Below are positions 11,590-19,937 of a stretch of 64,000 bases of DNA, in pieces. The translations under genes were made by a program, and so were the position numbers. The notes under the pieces were generated by a model that worked only from the letters and a program-made list of their open reading frames with translations, was not told the origin of the DNA and did no database searches. Position 1 is the stretch's first letter. Every line of letters starts with the position of its first letter. The stretch spans positions 1 through 64,000 of the forward strand of contig NZ_JASISP010000019.1 in assembly GCF_030063185.1 (NCBI RefSeq). Reading direction: 5' to 3'. This DNA is from Arthrobacter sp. H35-D1 (lineage in GTDB: Bacteria > Actinomycetota > Actinomycetes > Actinomycetales > Micrococcaceae).

Positions 11590-11655
11590 CCACGCCCTCC
11601 CGGGCTCATGTCGCTGGCGCGACTTGAGCCCGGGGCCCTCGGGCGTGTGGGCCCA
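11590..11655 (+). repeat. 66-bp structured intergenic repeat, copy A
   Basis: This element begins CCACGCCCTCCC and ends CCCTCGGGCGTGTGGGCCCA. Between these edges is an inner hairpin with arms GGGCTCA and TGAGCCC around the conserved loop CGCTGGCGCG. The edges can pair with each other as an outer stem. A second copy of exactly the same length lies on the opposite strand at 38939-39006. It differs in both arms of the inner stem in a compensating way (GGGCT/AGCCC versus AAAGT/ACTTT). The element sits downstream of acnA in the sense orientation. Confidence 0.75.
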
Positions 11656-11786
11656 CCGCTTTGCGCAAGTGGCGGGACAAGGTTGCAGTGAGCAAGGGGC
11701 GGGCATCCGGGAAACCGGGTGCCCGCCCCGGTACATTAACGATCGCGATAGTCTTAGACCTTGACTGTGCACCCGGGAGGTATGCC

Positions 11787-13778
11787 ATGGGACTTTTAGA
11801 AACCATCACGGATCCGCGTGACCTGAGCAGGCTCAGTGATACCCAAATGGAGTCGCTGGCCCAGGAAATCCGCGACTTCCTCATTGCAAACGTGTCCCAG
11901 ACGGGCGGGCACTTGGGGCCCAACCTGGGTGTCGTGGAACTGACGCTTGCCATCCACAGGGTCTTTGACTCCCCGCGGGACAGCATTGTCTTTGACACCG
12001 GGCACCAGTCCTATGTGCACAAATTGGTAACGGGCCGGCAGGACTTCTCCACCTTGCGCCAAACCGGCGGGCTCTCCGGGTACCCGGACCGCGGCGAATC
12101 AGAGCACGACATCGTGGAAAGCTCGCACGCGTCCTCCTCGCTGTCCTGGGCCGACGGGATTTCCCGCGCCCGGAAGCTGACAGGCGAAGGCGACCGCTAC
12201 GTGGTGGCCGTTGTTGGCGACGGAGCCCTGACGGGTGGCATGACGTGGGAAGCCATCAACAATATTGCCGCCGACAAGGACAGACGCGTGGTCATTGTTG
12301 TCAACGACAACGGCCGCTCCTACGCCCCCACGGTGGGTGGCGTGGCTGAGTACTTGGCGTCCCTACGCCCGGCCATCGACCACGTCCGGACGCGAAAAAG
12401 CTATGAAGCGTCCATGACGTGGGGCAAGAAGCGCTTGCAGGACGGCAGCGTTGCGGGCCGCTTCGTGTACAAGAGCCTGCATGCCGCCAAGACGGGCATG
12501 AAGGATTGGTGGGCCCCGCAGGGGCTCTTTGACGATTTGGGGATGAAGTACTTGGGGCCCGTGGACGGCCACGACGAAAAGGCCATGGAAGCTGCGCTGA
12601 CGGCTGCCAAGAATTACGGCGGACCCGTCATTGTCCACGCCTACACCGAAAAAGGCCGCGGCTATGCCCCGGCACGGGCAGACATCAATGACCAATTCCA
12701 TGCCGTGGGCGTCATCAACCCCGAGACAGGTGTCTCGGTGGAAGCAGCGGGTGGCAAGTCCTGGACGTCGGTCTTCGGCGAGGAAATCACCAAGATCGCC
12801 GAAGAACGCGAAGACATTGTAGCCGTCACGGGGGCCATGTTGCAGCCTCTTGGCTTGACGGCCTTTGCCATGGAGTTCCCCGACCGCGTGGTGGATGTCG
12901 GCATTGCAGAGCAGCACGCCTTGACGATGGCGGCAGGCATGGCCTTTGGCGGCCTGCACCCTGTCGTGGCCATGTATGCCACGTTCCTCAATCGCGGCTT
13001 CGACCAGCTGCTGATGGACATTGCCCTCCACAAGGCCGGGGTCACGATTGTTCTCGACAGGGCCGGTGTCACGGGCCCGGACGGCCCCAGCCACCACGGC
13101 ATGTGGGACTTGGCCATGCTGCAGATTGTTCCTGGCCTGCACTTGGCAGCCCCGCGCGACGAGGTGCGGCTGCGCGAGGAACTGCGCGAAGCCGTGGCCA
13201 TTTCCGATGCCCCCAGCGTGGTTCGCTACTCCAAGGGCAAGGTCGGTCCCGAGGTGGTGGCCATTGAGCGCTTGTACGACGGCGTCGACGTTCTGGCGCG
13301 CAACGAGCACGACATGCCCGAGGACGGTGTTGAGCCCCAAACGGATGTCTTGATCGTCAGTGTCGGCGCCATGAGCGAGATGTCCCTCGACGTGGCCCGG
13401 CGCATCGGTGCCCAGGGGATCTCGTCCACAGTTGTCGACCCGCGCTGGGTGATGCCCGTGCCGCGCTCCATCGTGCAGCTGGCCTCCCAGCACCGCATTG
13501 TGATTGTCGTCGAGGACGGCGTGCGAACCGGCGGGGTCGGCGCGCGCATCCGTCAGGAATTGCGTGCGGCAGGCATTGACACGGCGCTGAACGAAGTGGG
13601 CTTGCCGGTTGAGTTCCTGAGCCACGGCACCCGTGCCGAGGTCATGGAACGAGTGGGCCTGACCGCCCAGCGCGTGGCCCAGGACACCGTGGAGCAGGTC
13701 ATTGGCACCAGGGTGCCCTTTGCCCGCCCGCTGCCCGGCCACCCCGCCCCCCGCACAGGGCAGATGCCAATCCTGTGA
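11787..13778 (+). CDS. dxs: 1-deoxy-D-xylulose-5-phosphate synthase
   Basis: A 663-residue thiamine-diphosphate enzyme that condenses pyruvate and glyceraldehyde 3-phosphate, the entry step of the MEP isoprenoid pathway. [19 protein letters not shown] and [11 protein letters not shown] lie in the N-terminal domain, and the ThDP/Mg2+ motif GDGALTGG lies near residue 144. The transketolase-like middle domain has [17 protein letters not shown], whose Glu is the catalytic residue, and [18 protein letters not shown]. The ATG at 11787 follows a GGGAGG ribosome site; an upstream in-frame extension is rejected. Its stop overlaps the start of the DUF402 gene by 4 nt, so translational coupling is likely. 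Confidence 0.96.
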   Translation: MGLLETITDPRDLSRLSDTQMESLAQEIRDFLIANVSQTGGHLGPNLGVVELTLAIHRVFDSPRDSIVFDTGHQSYVHKLVTGRQDFSTLRQTGGLSGYPDRGESEHDIVESSHASSSLSWADGISRARKLTGEGDRYVVAVVGDGALTGGMTWEAINNIAADKDRRVVIVVNDNGRSYAPTVGGVAEYLASLRPAIDHVRTRKSYEASMTWGKKRLQDGSVAGRFVYKSLHAAKTGMKDWWAPQGLFDDLGMKYLGPVDGHDEKAMEAALTAAKNYGGPVIVHAYTEKGRGYAPARADINDQFHAVGVINPETGVSVEAAGGKSWTSVFGEEITKIAEEREDIVAVTGAMLQPLGLTAFAMEFPDRVVDVGIAEQHALTMAAGMAFGGLHPVVAMYATFLNRGFDQLLMDIALHKAGVTIVLDRAGVTGPDGPSHHGMWDLAMLQIVPGLHLAAPRDEVRLREELREAVAISDAPSVVRYSKGKVGPEVVAIERLYDGVDVLARNEHDMPEDGVEPQTDVLIVSVGAMSEMSLDVARRIGAQGISSTVVDPRWVMPVPRSIVQLASQHRIVIVVEDGVRTGGVGARIRQELRAAGIDTALNEVGLPVEFLSHGTRAEVMERVGLTAQRVAQDTVEQVIGTRVPFARPLPGHPAPRTGQMPIL

Positions 13779-14368
13779 CGGCCCATCCCGAACTGCTCCC
13801 GGCTGTTATGAATGTTCCTGTGCCGGGTGATCTCCCCGTGCCCGGAGACCTCATTGTGGCCCGCAACCGCAAGTACGACGGCACGGCCCATTGGGTGGTG
13901 CCCGGACGTTATTTGGGCTCGGACGAGCACGGGCACTGGGTTTTCCAGGGCACGCACGAGTTCATTTCCCGCCCCGGCGCCGCCTCGTACACCGAATCCG
14001 ATGCCATCTTCCTGATCCCGCACGCGGGGGACTGGGTGGCGACGTTCTTCGACAACGCGCACCCGCACGGCGTCGAACTTTACATCGACCTGGCCATCGA
14101 GCTGCAATGGCGGCGCATTCGTCCCGGGGTCGTGGAGTTCCACATGATAGACATGGACCTGGATGTGGTCCGCAGCAAATCCGAGGGGCTGTTCGTGGAC
14201 GACCGCGACGAGTTTTCCGAGCACGGACGGCAGATGTCCTACCCCGACGCGCTGGTGGCCCGCATGGGAGCGGCCTGTGACGCCCTCACCGAGGCGGTCG
14301 CCGCCGCCCTCCCACCATTCGACGGTCGCGCAGCGGCCTGGTTCACCCTAGGAAGGACCCTGCCGTGA
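13775..14368 (+). CDS. DUF402 domain-containing protein
   Basis: A 197-residue protein starting at a GTG inside the dxs stop (GTGA overlap). The C-terminal two thirds match the DUF402 pattern: a strand leading to [20 protein letters not shown], followed by an EF...H segment and a Tyr-Pro helix ([10 protein letters not shown]). Its acidic residues would be expected to bind a metal. Related families have been reported as nucleoside phosphatases or nucleic-acid-linked hydrolases, so a phosphatase role is possible but not shown. It overlaps the next gene by 4 nt as well, so all three genes from dxs onwards form one translationally coupled unit. Confidence 0.8.
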   Translation: MTAHPELLPAVMNVPVPGDLPVPGDLIVARNRKYDGTAHWVVPGRYLGSDEHGHWVFQGTHEFISRPGAASYTESDAIFLIPHAGDWVATFFDNAHPHGVELYIDLAIELQWRRIRPGVVEFHMIDMDLDVVRSKSEGLFVDDRDEFSEHGRQMSYPDALVARMGAACDALTEAVAAALPPFDGRAAAWFTLGRTLP

Positions 14369-15045
14369 GCAGCTCCGAACAAATCAATCAGACCGTCTTG
14401 GACGGCCTGGACCCGAACATTGTGCGCATGTACAAGAAGAACGACGACGGCACGCTGGTCTTCCGCGAAGCGTGGGTTGACGCCGGGGGAGCCGAGGAGA
14501 CGGACGGGGCCGGCAATGGCAGCGGCGCATCCGCTGGAGCAGCTGCGGAGGTGTTCTTCGTGGTCAACCACGGCACGGTGGGACACATCAGCACCTCAAA
14601 GGACGCTGCCGTCAAGTCTGTGGAAGAGGCCGAAGGGATGCTTGCGGCGTTTGCCGAACAGTGCGGCGAGGACGGCTATGCCGTGCTGAAACGGGAAGAA
14701 CAGACGCTGGTGGTGGCCCAGTTTGCGCTGAAGAGCGATCGTGTCAGCGACCGCGACAAGCACCTCGCCCAGCGCGTGAAGGACGCGCTGACCCCGCACC
14801 TGGCCTGGCGCGGGAGCGGCGTGCTGGAAAAGCTCGAGTTCACCTCCGCCGGGCACGGCCTGGGCAAGCTGAACGTCTACGTCGTTGCACCGGATGCCGC
14901 ACGTGCGGTGGCGAACATCAAGGTCTGCATCCGCGAGGAGAAGCTCGACTTCACGAAGCTGACAGTGGCCACCGGTCCCATCGACGACCCGTCCGCGTTG
15001 CGCGCCAAGCACAGCCTGAACGGCGGCACCGCTTTTAGCTTGTAG
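14365..15045 (+). CDS. Conserved actinobacterial protein of unknown function
   Basis: I do not recognise this 226-residue protein. It starts at a GTG overlapping the DUF402 stop by 4 nt. It is soluble, with no signal peptide or membrane segment. The N-terminal part reads as a short two-layer domain (VRMYKKNDDGTLVFREAWVD, then VFFVVNHGTVGHIS) interrupted by a Gly/Ala-rich loop of about 20 residues. The C-terminal half (about 120-226) has strand-helix repeats around LEKLEFTSAGHGLGKLNVY and ends FSL. It is the last gene of the dxs unit; a terminator follows 24 nt after the stop. Confidence 0.65.
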   Translation: MSSSEQINQTVLDGLDPNIVRMYKKNDDGTLVFREAWVDAGGAEETDGAGNGSGASAGAAAEVFFVVNHGTVGHISTSKDAAVKSVEEAEGMLAAFAEQCGEDGYAVLKREEQTLVVAQFALKSDRVSDRDKHLAQRVKDALTPHLAWRGSGVLEKLEFTSAGHGLGKLNVYVVAPDAARAVANIKVCIREEKLDFTKLTVATGPIDDPSALRAKHSLNGGTAFSL

Positions 15046-15069
15046 CCGCCGATCACGGTTCACGGGGAA

Positions 15070-15131
15070 GGGGCCATCCTGCGAGAACGGCGTTCCGTCG
15101 TTGCCTTCATCTCGCAAGCTGGCCCCTTTTT
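15070..15131 (+). terminator. Rho-independent terminator after the dxs unit
   Basis: The arms GGGGCCA...CTGCGAGA and TCTCGCA...TGGCCCC form a long interrupted stem that ends directly in five T residues at 15127-15131. It lies 24 nt after the stop of the unknown gene and would end the dxs-DUF402 transcript. Confidence 0.7.
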
Positions 15132-15688
15132 CGGCGAGAACGGTGGATGGATGCACCGTTCTCGCGCGTCTGTGGCTGGCTGCGGATCGCAACGCACGCG
15201 CACCGGCAAGGGCTGCCGTGTGGTCGGGATGACCGTGTGTGGGGACCACACCGGACACATGGATCCAAGCGGCACCTGCGGCTTCCCGAGCCGCATCGTT
15301 AGCACGTCCGGTCGGGCCCATGCCGGTCGACGAGGACAGGGCCGGAGTCATGTGGGGCCAGGCAGGCGAGGAGGTTCAGCGTTGTTGCTGTCGGTCCGAG
15401 CAAGCCGGCCGGAAGTTGCCCTTCCATGCTGATGCCCAAAATATCAGCTGCCATAAGGAAGGAGCAGCTCCTGTGTCCTGCGTCCCGTCGGGAAAAGGGG
15501 AACACCTCCATCGACAGCAATCTCCGAGCCTGGGTTCCATGGGGTTGCCTGTGGTTGACTTCCATTGTGTGCTGGCTTCCTGCAAGGTAAGCTCGGGCAC
15601 TCCAGCCACGGACCCCATCGGCTGGGCTGCCGCGACTGTCATTTTGTGTTGCTCTCCCGAGGGGCGCAAGCCAAGGGAGGCACCATCC
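15132..15688. other. Long intergenic region without a recognisable gene
   Basis: In 557 nt I see no frame with convincing codon bias, start site and family similarity on either strand. The last 25 nt contain AAGGGAGG, the ribosome site of the following hydrolase-OsmC gene, and its promoter must lie here. The base composition is less G/C-rich at the right end than in neighbouring genes, which marks the left edge of the accessory block. Confidence 0.4.
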
Positions 15689-16957
15689 ATGTCGACGTCC
15701 AATACCTGCACGTTCACCGGCGACCGCGGGCACCAGCTTTCGGCTCGCTTGGAACGCCCTGATGGGCCGATTCGCGGATCCGCCCTCTTTGCACACTGCT
15801 TCACCTGCTCCAAGGACCTTCGGGTGGAACGCCAACTGACCCAAGCACTCGCGGAGCAGGGATATGCGGTGCTGTCGTTCGACTTCGCCGGCCTCGGTCG
15901 CAGTGGAGGCGACTTCGCTGATTCCTCCTTCTCCGCCGATGTGGCCGATCTCCGTGCGGCCGCCCGCTACCTATCCGAAACGGTGGCAGCACCGGCACTG
16001 CTGGTGGGGCACTCCTTGGGCGGTGCGGCGGTGATCAGCGCCGCGCCCGACCTGCCCAGTGTCCGCGCTGTGGCGACCATCGGCGCGCCGGCGGACACCG
16101 CGCACGTGCTCGGCCTCCTTGACGGCGACCTGGACGCAGTTCGCCGCGTTGGATCCGCCCCCGTCACCATCGGCGGAAGGACCTTCACCGTCGGCAGGTC
16201 CTTCCTGGACGATCTCGAACAAGGCAATCCCCGCGACCGCATCGCCGAGTTCGACGGTGCCACGATGATCCTGCACGCACCGTTGGACGCTCTCGTCGGC
16301 ATTGAAAACGCCGAGCTGCTCTACCGCGCGGCCCGCCACCCCAAGAGTTTTGTGTCCCTCGACGACGCCGACCACCTGCTCACGAAGGAAGCGGACGCCC
16401 ACTATACGGCCACCGTGATCGCCGCGTGGGCAGAGCGCTACCTTCCCGTCACACCCGAGGGAATTCCGGGCGCAGAAATCCTGGGCGGTGGAGTCTCGGG
16501 TGCGGGAGGGGAAGGCTACAACGTCGCCGGTGCCACCGCCCGCAACGGCGGCGGGTTCGTGACCCGCTTGGAATCGCGGGGCTTCGTCCTCGCCGCCGAC
16601 GAGCCTTCCGAATCCGGTGGAACCGAAACCGGTCCGACGCCCTACGACTACTTGGCGATGGCGTTGGCATCTTGCACCGCCATGACCATGCGGGTGTATG
16701 CGGACCGCAAGGGGTGGCAGATCGGCGAGCTAGACGCCCACGTCCAGCACGACCGGATCCATGCCAGCGACTGCCGGGAGTGCGAGCACAGCAATGGTCG
16801 CATCGACAGGCTCCACCGCACGCTTGAGCTGCCTGAAGACCTCAGCGACGATCAACGCGATGCACTGGTGCGCATCGCCGACCGGTGCCCGGTACACCTC
16901 ACCCTCGAAGGACAAATCGAGGTTCACACCACCCTGCGATCCCCTGGGAGCATCTGA
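15689..16957 (+). CDS. Bifunctional alpha/beta hydrolase - OsmC family protein
   Basis: A 422-residue fusion. Residues 1 to about 255 form an alpha/beta hydrolase with the nucleophile elbow GHSLGG (serine 109), an acid in the HAPLDALVG turn and a histidine in DADHLL. Residues about 280-422 form an OsmC/Ohr domain with the two redox cysteines at C329 (LASCTAMTM) and C400 (RCPVHLTLEG), which would reduce organic hydroperoxides. The fusion is a known family; the hydrolase part may release fatty-acid hydroperoxides from esters. The ATG at 15689 follows GGGAGG; a longer in-frame extension lacks family similarity. The flavin oxidoreductase gene begins 1 nt after the stop and is probably cotranslated. 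Confidence 0.92.
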   Translation: MSTSNTCTFTGDRGHQLSARLERPDGPIRGSALFAHCFTCSKDLRVERQLTQALAEQGYAVLSFDFAGLGRSGGDFADSSFSADVADLRAAARYLSETVAAPALLVGHSLGGAAVISAAPDLPSVRAVATIGAPADTAHVLGLLDGDLDAVRRVGSAPVTIGGRTFTVGRSFLDDLEQGNPRDRIAEFDGATMILHAPLDALVGIENAELLYRAARHPKSFVSLDDADHLLTKEADAHYTATVIAAWAERYLPVTPEGIPGAEILGGGVSGAGGEGYNVAGATARNGGGFVTRLESRGFVLAADEPSESGGTETGPTPYDYLAMALASCTAMTMRVYADRKGWQIGELDAHVQHDRIHASDCRECEHSNGRIDRLHRTLELPEDLSDDQRDALVRIADRCPVHLTLEGQIEVHTTLRSPGSI

Positions 16958-16958
16958 C

Positions 16959-17690
16959 ATGCCTGCGAACGATCTTGACTACTCCGACTTGAGCGCAATG
17001 TTCATCAATACAACACTCACCCGCTCACCGGCCACCAGCCACACGCAACTGCTGGTCGACACCAGTGCCGCCATCATGGCGAAGCAAGGTGTGTGCATTG
17101 ATACGTTTCGTTCGGTGGACCATTCGATTGCGTCCGGAGTGTATCCCGATATGCGCGAGCACGGCTGGGAGGTGGACGCCTGGCCGGAGTTGTTCCCGCG
17201 CGTTCTTTCCGCCGATATTCTCGTCATCGCCGGTCCGATCTGGCTGGGAGACAACAGCAGTGAGACCAAGAAAGTCATCGAGCGGCTGTATGCCTACTCC
17301 GGGGAGCTCAACGACCGCGGCCAGTGGCTTTACTATGGCCGCGTTGGTGGCTGTCTGATCACCGGAAACGAGGATGGCATCAAACACTGCGCATCCAACG
17401 TGCTCTACAGCCTGCAGCACATCGGCTACTCGATTCCACCACAGTCCGATGCTGGTTGGATCGGCGAAGCAGGTCCAGGACCGAGCTACGGAGACAAGCA
17501 GGACGATGGCTCGCGGGCGGGGTTGGGCAACGAATTCACGAATCGCAACACCACCTTCATGGCCTGGAACCTGATGCACATGGCACACACCCTGACGTCG
17601 ATCGGCGGGTTCCCTGCACACGGCAACCAGCGCCGCGAATGGGATGCCGGAGCGCGCTTCGACTTCGAAAACCCCGAATACCGTTCCTGA
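16959..17690 (+). CDS. NAD(P)H-dependent flavin oxidoreductase (flavodoxin-like fold)
   Basis: A 243-residue flavodoxin-fold oxidoreductase that should bind FMN. MFINTTLTRSPATSHTQLL corresponds to the first strand and phosphate-binding loop, ADILVIAGPIWLG to the second flavin loop, and GGCLITGNEDGIKHCASN to the third. The start at ATG 16959 is 1 nt after the OsmC fusion stop, whose coding end supplies the GGGAG ribosome site. Pairing with a peroxide-reducing OsmC protein suggests a role in reductive stress defence, for example quinone or azo reduction, but the substrate is not deducible. Codon use is slightly less C/G-biased than in the flanking housekeeping genes. Confidence 0.85.
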   Translation: MPANDLDYSDLSAMFINTTLTRSPATSHTQLLVDTSAAIMAKQGVCIDTFRSVDHSIASGVYPDMREHGWEVDAWPELFPRVLSADILVIAGPIWLGDNSSETKKVIERLYAYSGELNDRGQWLYYGRVGGCLITGNEDGIKHCASNVLYSLQHIGYSIPPQSDAGWIGEAGPGPSYGDKQDDGSRAGLGNEFTNRNTTFMAWNLMHMAHTLTSIGGFPAHGNQRREWDAGARFDFENPEYRS

Positions 17691-17742
17691 GCTGCCAGCA
17701 CCATGTTCTGAAACGGAACCGTTGATTCGCTAGGGTGGAGGC

Positions 17743-18732
17743 ATGACTGAAAACAGCATTGAATACCGCCAAGTGGGCCGTTCGGGATTGACCGTTTCAA
17801 CAGTGGGGCTCGGGTGCAACAACCTGGGCCGCATAGGAGCCGTCACCGAGACGCAAGAGGGAAGCGATGTGGTGGTGCATGCCGCGCTGGATGCCGGCAT
17901 CACCCTTTTCGACATGGCCGACATGTACGGGTCCTACGCCGGCCAGGGAGAAACCATGCTGGGGAAGGCGTTGGGCAAGGAACGCGAAAACGCTGTCGTG
18001 GCCACGAAGTTTGGCCTCGACGCTTCGGGGGCAAACGGCGTTGACTGGGGCAGGCGCGGTTCGCGCAAATACATCATGCAGTCGGTGGAAGCATCGTTGC
18101 GCCGGTTAAACACGGACTACATCGATCTGTACTACTACCATTCCCCGGATCCGCTGACGCCCATCAGTGAGACTCTGGACGCCCTGGACGACTTGGTGAA
18201 GCAGGGCAAGGTTCTGTACCTGGGCCACTCCAACATGGCCGGTTGGCAGATTGCCGAAGCGGAGTTCACCGCCAGGGCCTCGGGCGGCCACCGCTTCACG
18301 GCCAGCCAAAACCACTACAACTTGATGGACCGTCGCGCCGAACTTGAAGTGGTTCCGGCCGCGGAGGCGTTTGGCCTGGGCGTCTTCCCGTATTACCCTC
18401 TCGCCAACGGACTGCTCACCGGCAAGTACAGTGCCGGCAAGGCTCCTGCGGGCAGCCGGCTCAGCCACACCCGCCAACACCTGGTGGAGGATGCCGACCG
18501 GGCACAGCTGCAGGCGTTTGGCGACTTTGCCGCCGAACGCGGACTCAGCGAAGTGCAGGTGGCCTTCTCCTGGCTGGCGGCCCAGCCGTCCGTTGCCAGC
18601 GTAATTGCCGGTGCCACCAAGCCGGAACAGGTGCGTGAAAACGCCCGCGCCGCTTCGTGGCATCCCACAGCGGAGGACCTCGCCGCCTTGGAAACGATTT
18701 TCCCGAAAGAGCCGCGCGTGGCCTTGTTCTAG
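17743..18732 (+). CDS. Aldo/keto reductase
   Basis: A 329-residue NADPH-dependent TIM-barrel reductase. The catalytic tetrad can be traced as Asp and Tyr in LFDMADMYG, Lys in VVATKFGLD and His in DLYYYHSPDP. The C-terminal coenzyme motif includes VIAGATKPEQVRENARA. It belongs to the Tas/YajO-like branch acting on small carbonyls or sugars. The ATG at 17743 has GGTGGAGG as ribosome site. The start lies 52 nt after the flavin oxidoreductase stop, and a possible promoter (TTGATT, then TAGGGT) sits in this gap, so it may be transcribed alone. The neighbouring gene on its right is convergent. Confidence 0.92.
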   Translation: MTENSIEYRQVGRSGLTVSTVGLGCNNLGRIGAVTETQEGSDVVVHAALDAGITLFDMADMYGSYAGQGETMLGKALGKERENAVVATKFGLDASGANGVDWGRRGSRKYIMQSVEASLRRLNTDYIDLYYYHSPDPLTPISETLDALDDLVKQGKVLYLGHSNMAGWQIAEAEFTARASGGHRFTASQNHYNLMDRRAELEVVPAAEAFGLGVFPYYPLANGLLTGKYSAGKAPAGSRLSHTRQHLVEDADRAQLQAFGDFAAERGLSEVQVAFSWLAAQPSVASVIAGATKPEQVRENARAASWHPTAEDLAALETIFPKEPRVALF

Positions 18733-18795
18733 GCTGTGGCAGCTCTAGCGGGCGCTGGTTCCAGCACGTGGCGGTTCTGGCGGCGATGGCCGAGG

Positions 18796-19431
18796 CTACG
18801 GCGCAGGCGTGTGCCCGGAGTCCAGGATGCGCTGAAACAACAGGTGGTCCTGCCATTCGCCGTTGATGCGCAGGTACTTCTCGGCCAGGCCGATGGGAGT
18901 GAAGCCGTTCCGCGAGAGCACCGCCTGTGAGCCGAGATTGGACGTCAGGGTCCCAGCCTGGAGGCGGTGCAGGCCCAGCGTGTCGCGGGCAAGTTCGGCC
19001 ACCATGTTCAGGGCGGCGGTGGCCAGGCCTTTTCCCTGCCGGTCGGCGGCCACCCAGTAGCCCACATGGGCATTGCGGAATGCGCCCCGGACCACGTCGT
19101 TGAGCGAGATGCGTCCGGCGATGTCTCCGTCCTCCACCATCAGCCAGTGGAAGCTGCGCCCGGAAGCAGCTTCCGCGATGGCAGCGGCCAGGAGCGGCTG
19201 CTGGCCGTCGGCCGTGAAAAACGAGTCGGGACGCACAGGTTCCCAAGGCTGCAAATAGCTTCGGTTGCGGGCATACGCCTGAGCGAGGGGTGCGGCGTCC
19301 GCCATGGCAACAGGACGGATCCGGACCGCCCCCTGCAAGAGTCGTGCCGATCCCGCTGCCTGTCCAGATGCTGCCTGTCCAGACGCTGCCGGCTCGGAGA
19401 CTTCCCGTTCTGAGACTGCCGGCTCAGACAC
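18796..19431 (-). CDS. GNAT-family N-acetyltransferase (RimJ/RimL type)
   Basis: A 211-residue protein. The acetyl-CoA pyrophosphate loop is DRQGKGLATAALNMV, and HRLQAGTLTSNLGSQAVLSRNGF is the typical RimJ/RimL segment, so it probably acetylates a protein N-terminus or a small amine. The GTG at 19431 overlaps the Rieske stop in the sequence GTGTCTGA, which would couple the two genes. The first 30 residues are a low-complexity repeat of SEPA/SGQAA units, so translation might instead begin at a later ATG (MADAAPLAQ). The body of the protein is complete. Confidence 0.85.
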   Translation of the reverse strand: MSEPAVSEREVSEPAASGQAASGQAAGSARLLQGAVRIRPVAMADAAPLAQAYARNRSYLQPWEPVRPDSFFTADGQQPLLAAAIAEAASGRSFHWLMVEDGDIAGRISLNDVVRGAFRNAHVGYWVAADRQGKGLATAALNMVAELARDTLGLHRLQAGTLTSNLGSQAVLSRNGFTPIGLAEKYLRINGEWQDHLLFQRILDSGHTPAP

Positions 19432-19876
19432 TGACGGTGATCCACTCACCAGCGATGGCGGCGGCGTAGCGCGGCAGCGGCAGCTTCGCCGGGCCCGTCT
19501 GCACGGTTCCGTCGCTGCCCTTGAACACCGATCCGTGGCAGGGGCATTTGAAGTCCACGCCGTCGGGGGCCACCTTGCAACCGGCATGGGTGCAAATGTC
19601 GCTATAGGCCAGCACGGTGGTTTCATCGGGACGGAACAGCATCACCTCAATCCCGTTGGCGGTCCCGCCCGCCGTGCTGCCCACGGGCAGTTCGGACACC
19701 TTGCCCACCTGGTAGGGGGTGCCGGCCGCCGGAATCTCTTCCGGGGCGGCACCCTTGCCGGGCGTCTTGGTGGCCGAGGGGGCACAGCCCGCCAGGGCCA
19801 GGGCGCAGGCAGCGCCCGAGGCAGTGGTGGTGACGCGCAGGGCCGTGCGACGGGTCAGGAAAGGTTCAACAGTCAT
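19424..19876 (-). CDS. Rieske (2Fe-2S) lipoprotein
   Basis: A 150-residue exported iron-sulfur protein. The N-terminus has a twin-arginine motif (TRRTALR) and a hydrophobic stretch ending in the lipobox LAGC at about residue 31, so it is probably Tat-exported and lipid-anchored. The cluster ligands are in CTHAGC and CPCHGS, the classic CxH...CxxH pair. No transmembrane quinol-oxidase partner is encoded nearby, so it is one of the small standalone Rieske proteins of actinobacteria, with an unknown electron partner. It shares an 8-nt overlap with the downstream GNAT gene. Confidence 0.9.
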   Translation of the reverse strand: MTVEPFLTRRTALRVTTTASGAACALALAGCAPSATKTPGKGAAPEEIPAAGTPYQVGKVSELPVGSTAGGTANGIEVMLFRPDETTVLAYSDICTHAGCKVAPDGVDFKCPCHGSVFKGSDGTVQTGPAKLPLPRYAAAIAGEWITVSV

Positions 19877-19937
19877 GCCTGCATTCTCTCAGCTTCAGCT
19901 GTGTGAACGCCAAACCGTGCACGACGGCGGCCCGACC

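Noticed and set aside
15239-15688. 150-codon N-terminal extension of the hydrolase-OsmC fusion
   Set aside because: No family similarity; the ATG at 15689 has a strong ribosome site.
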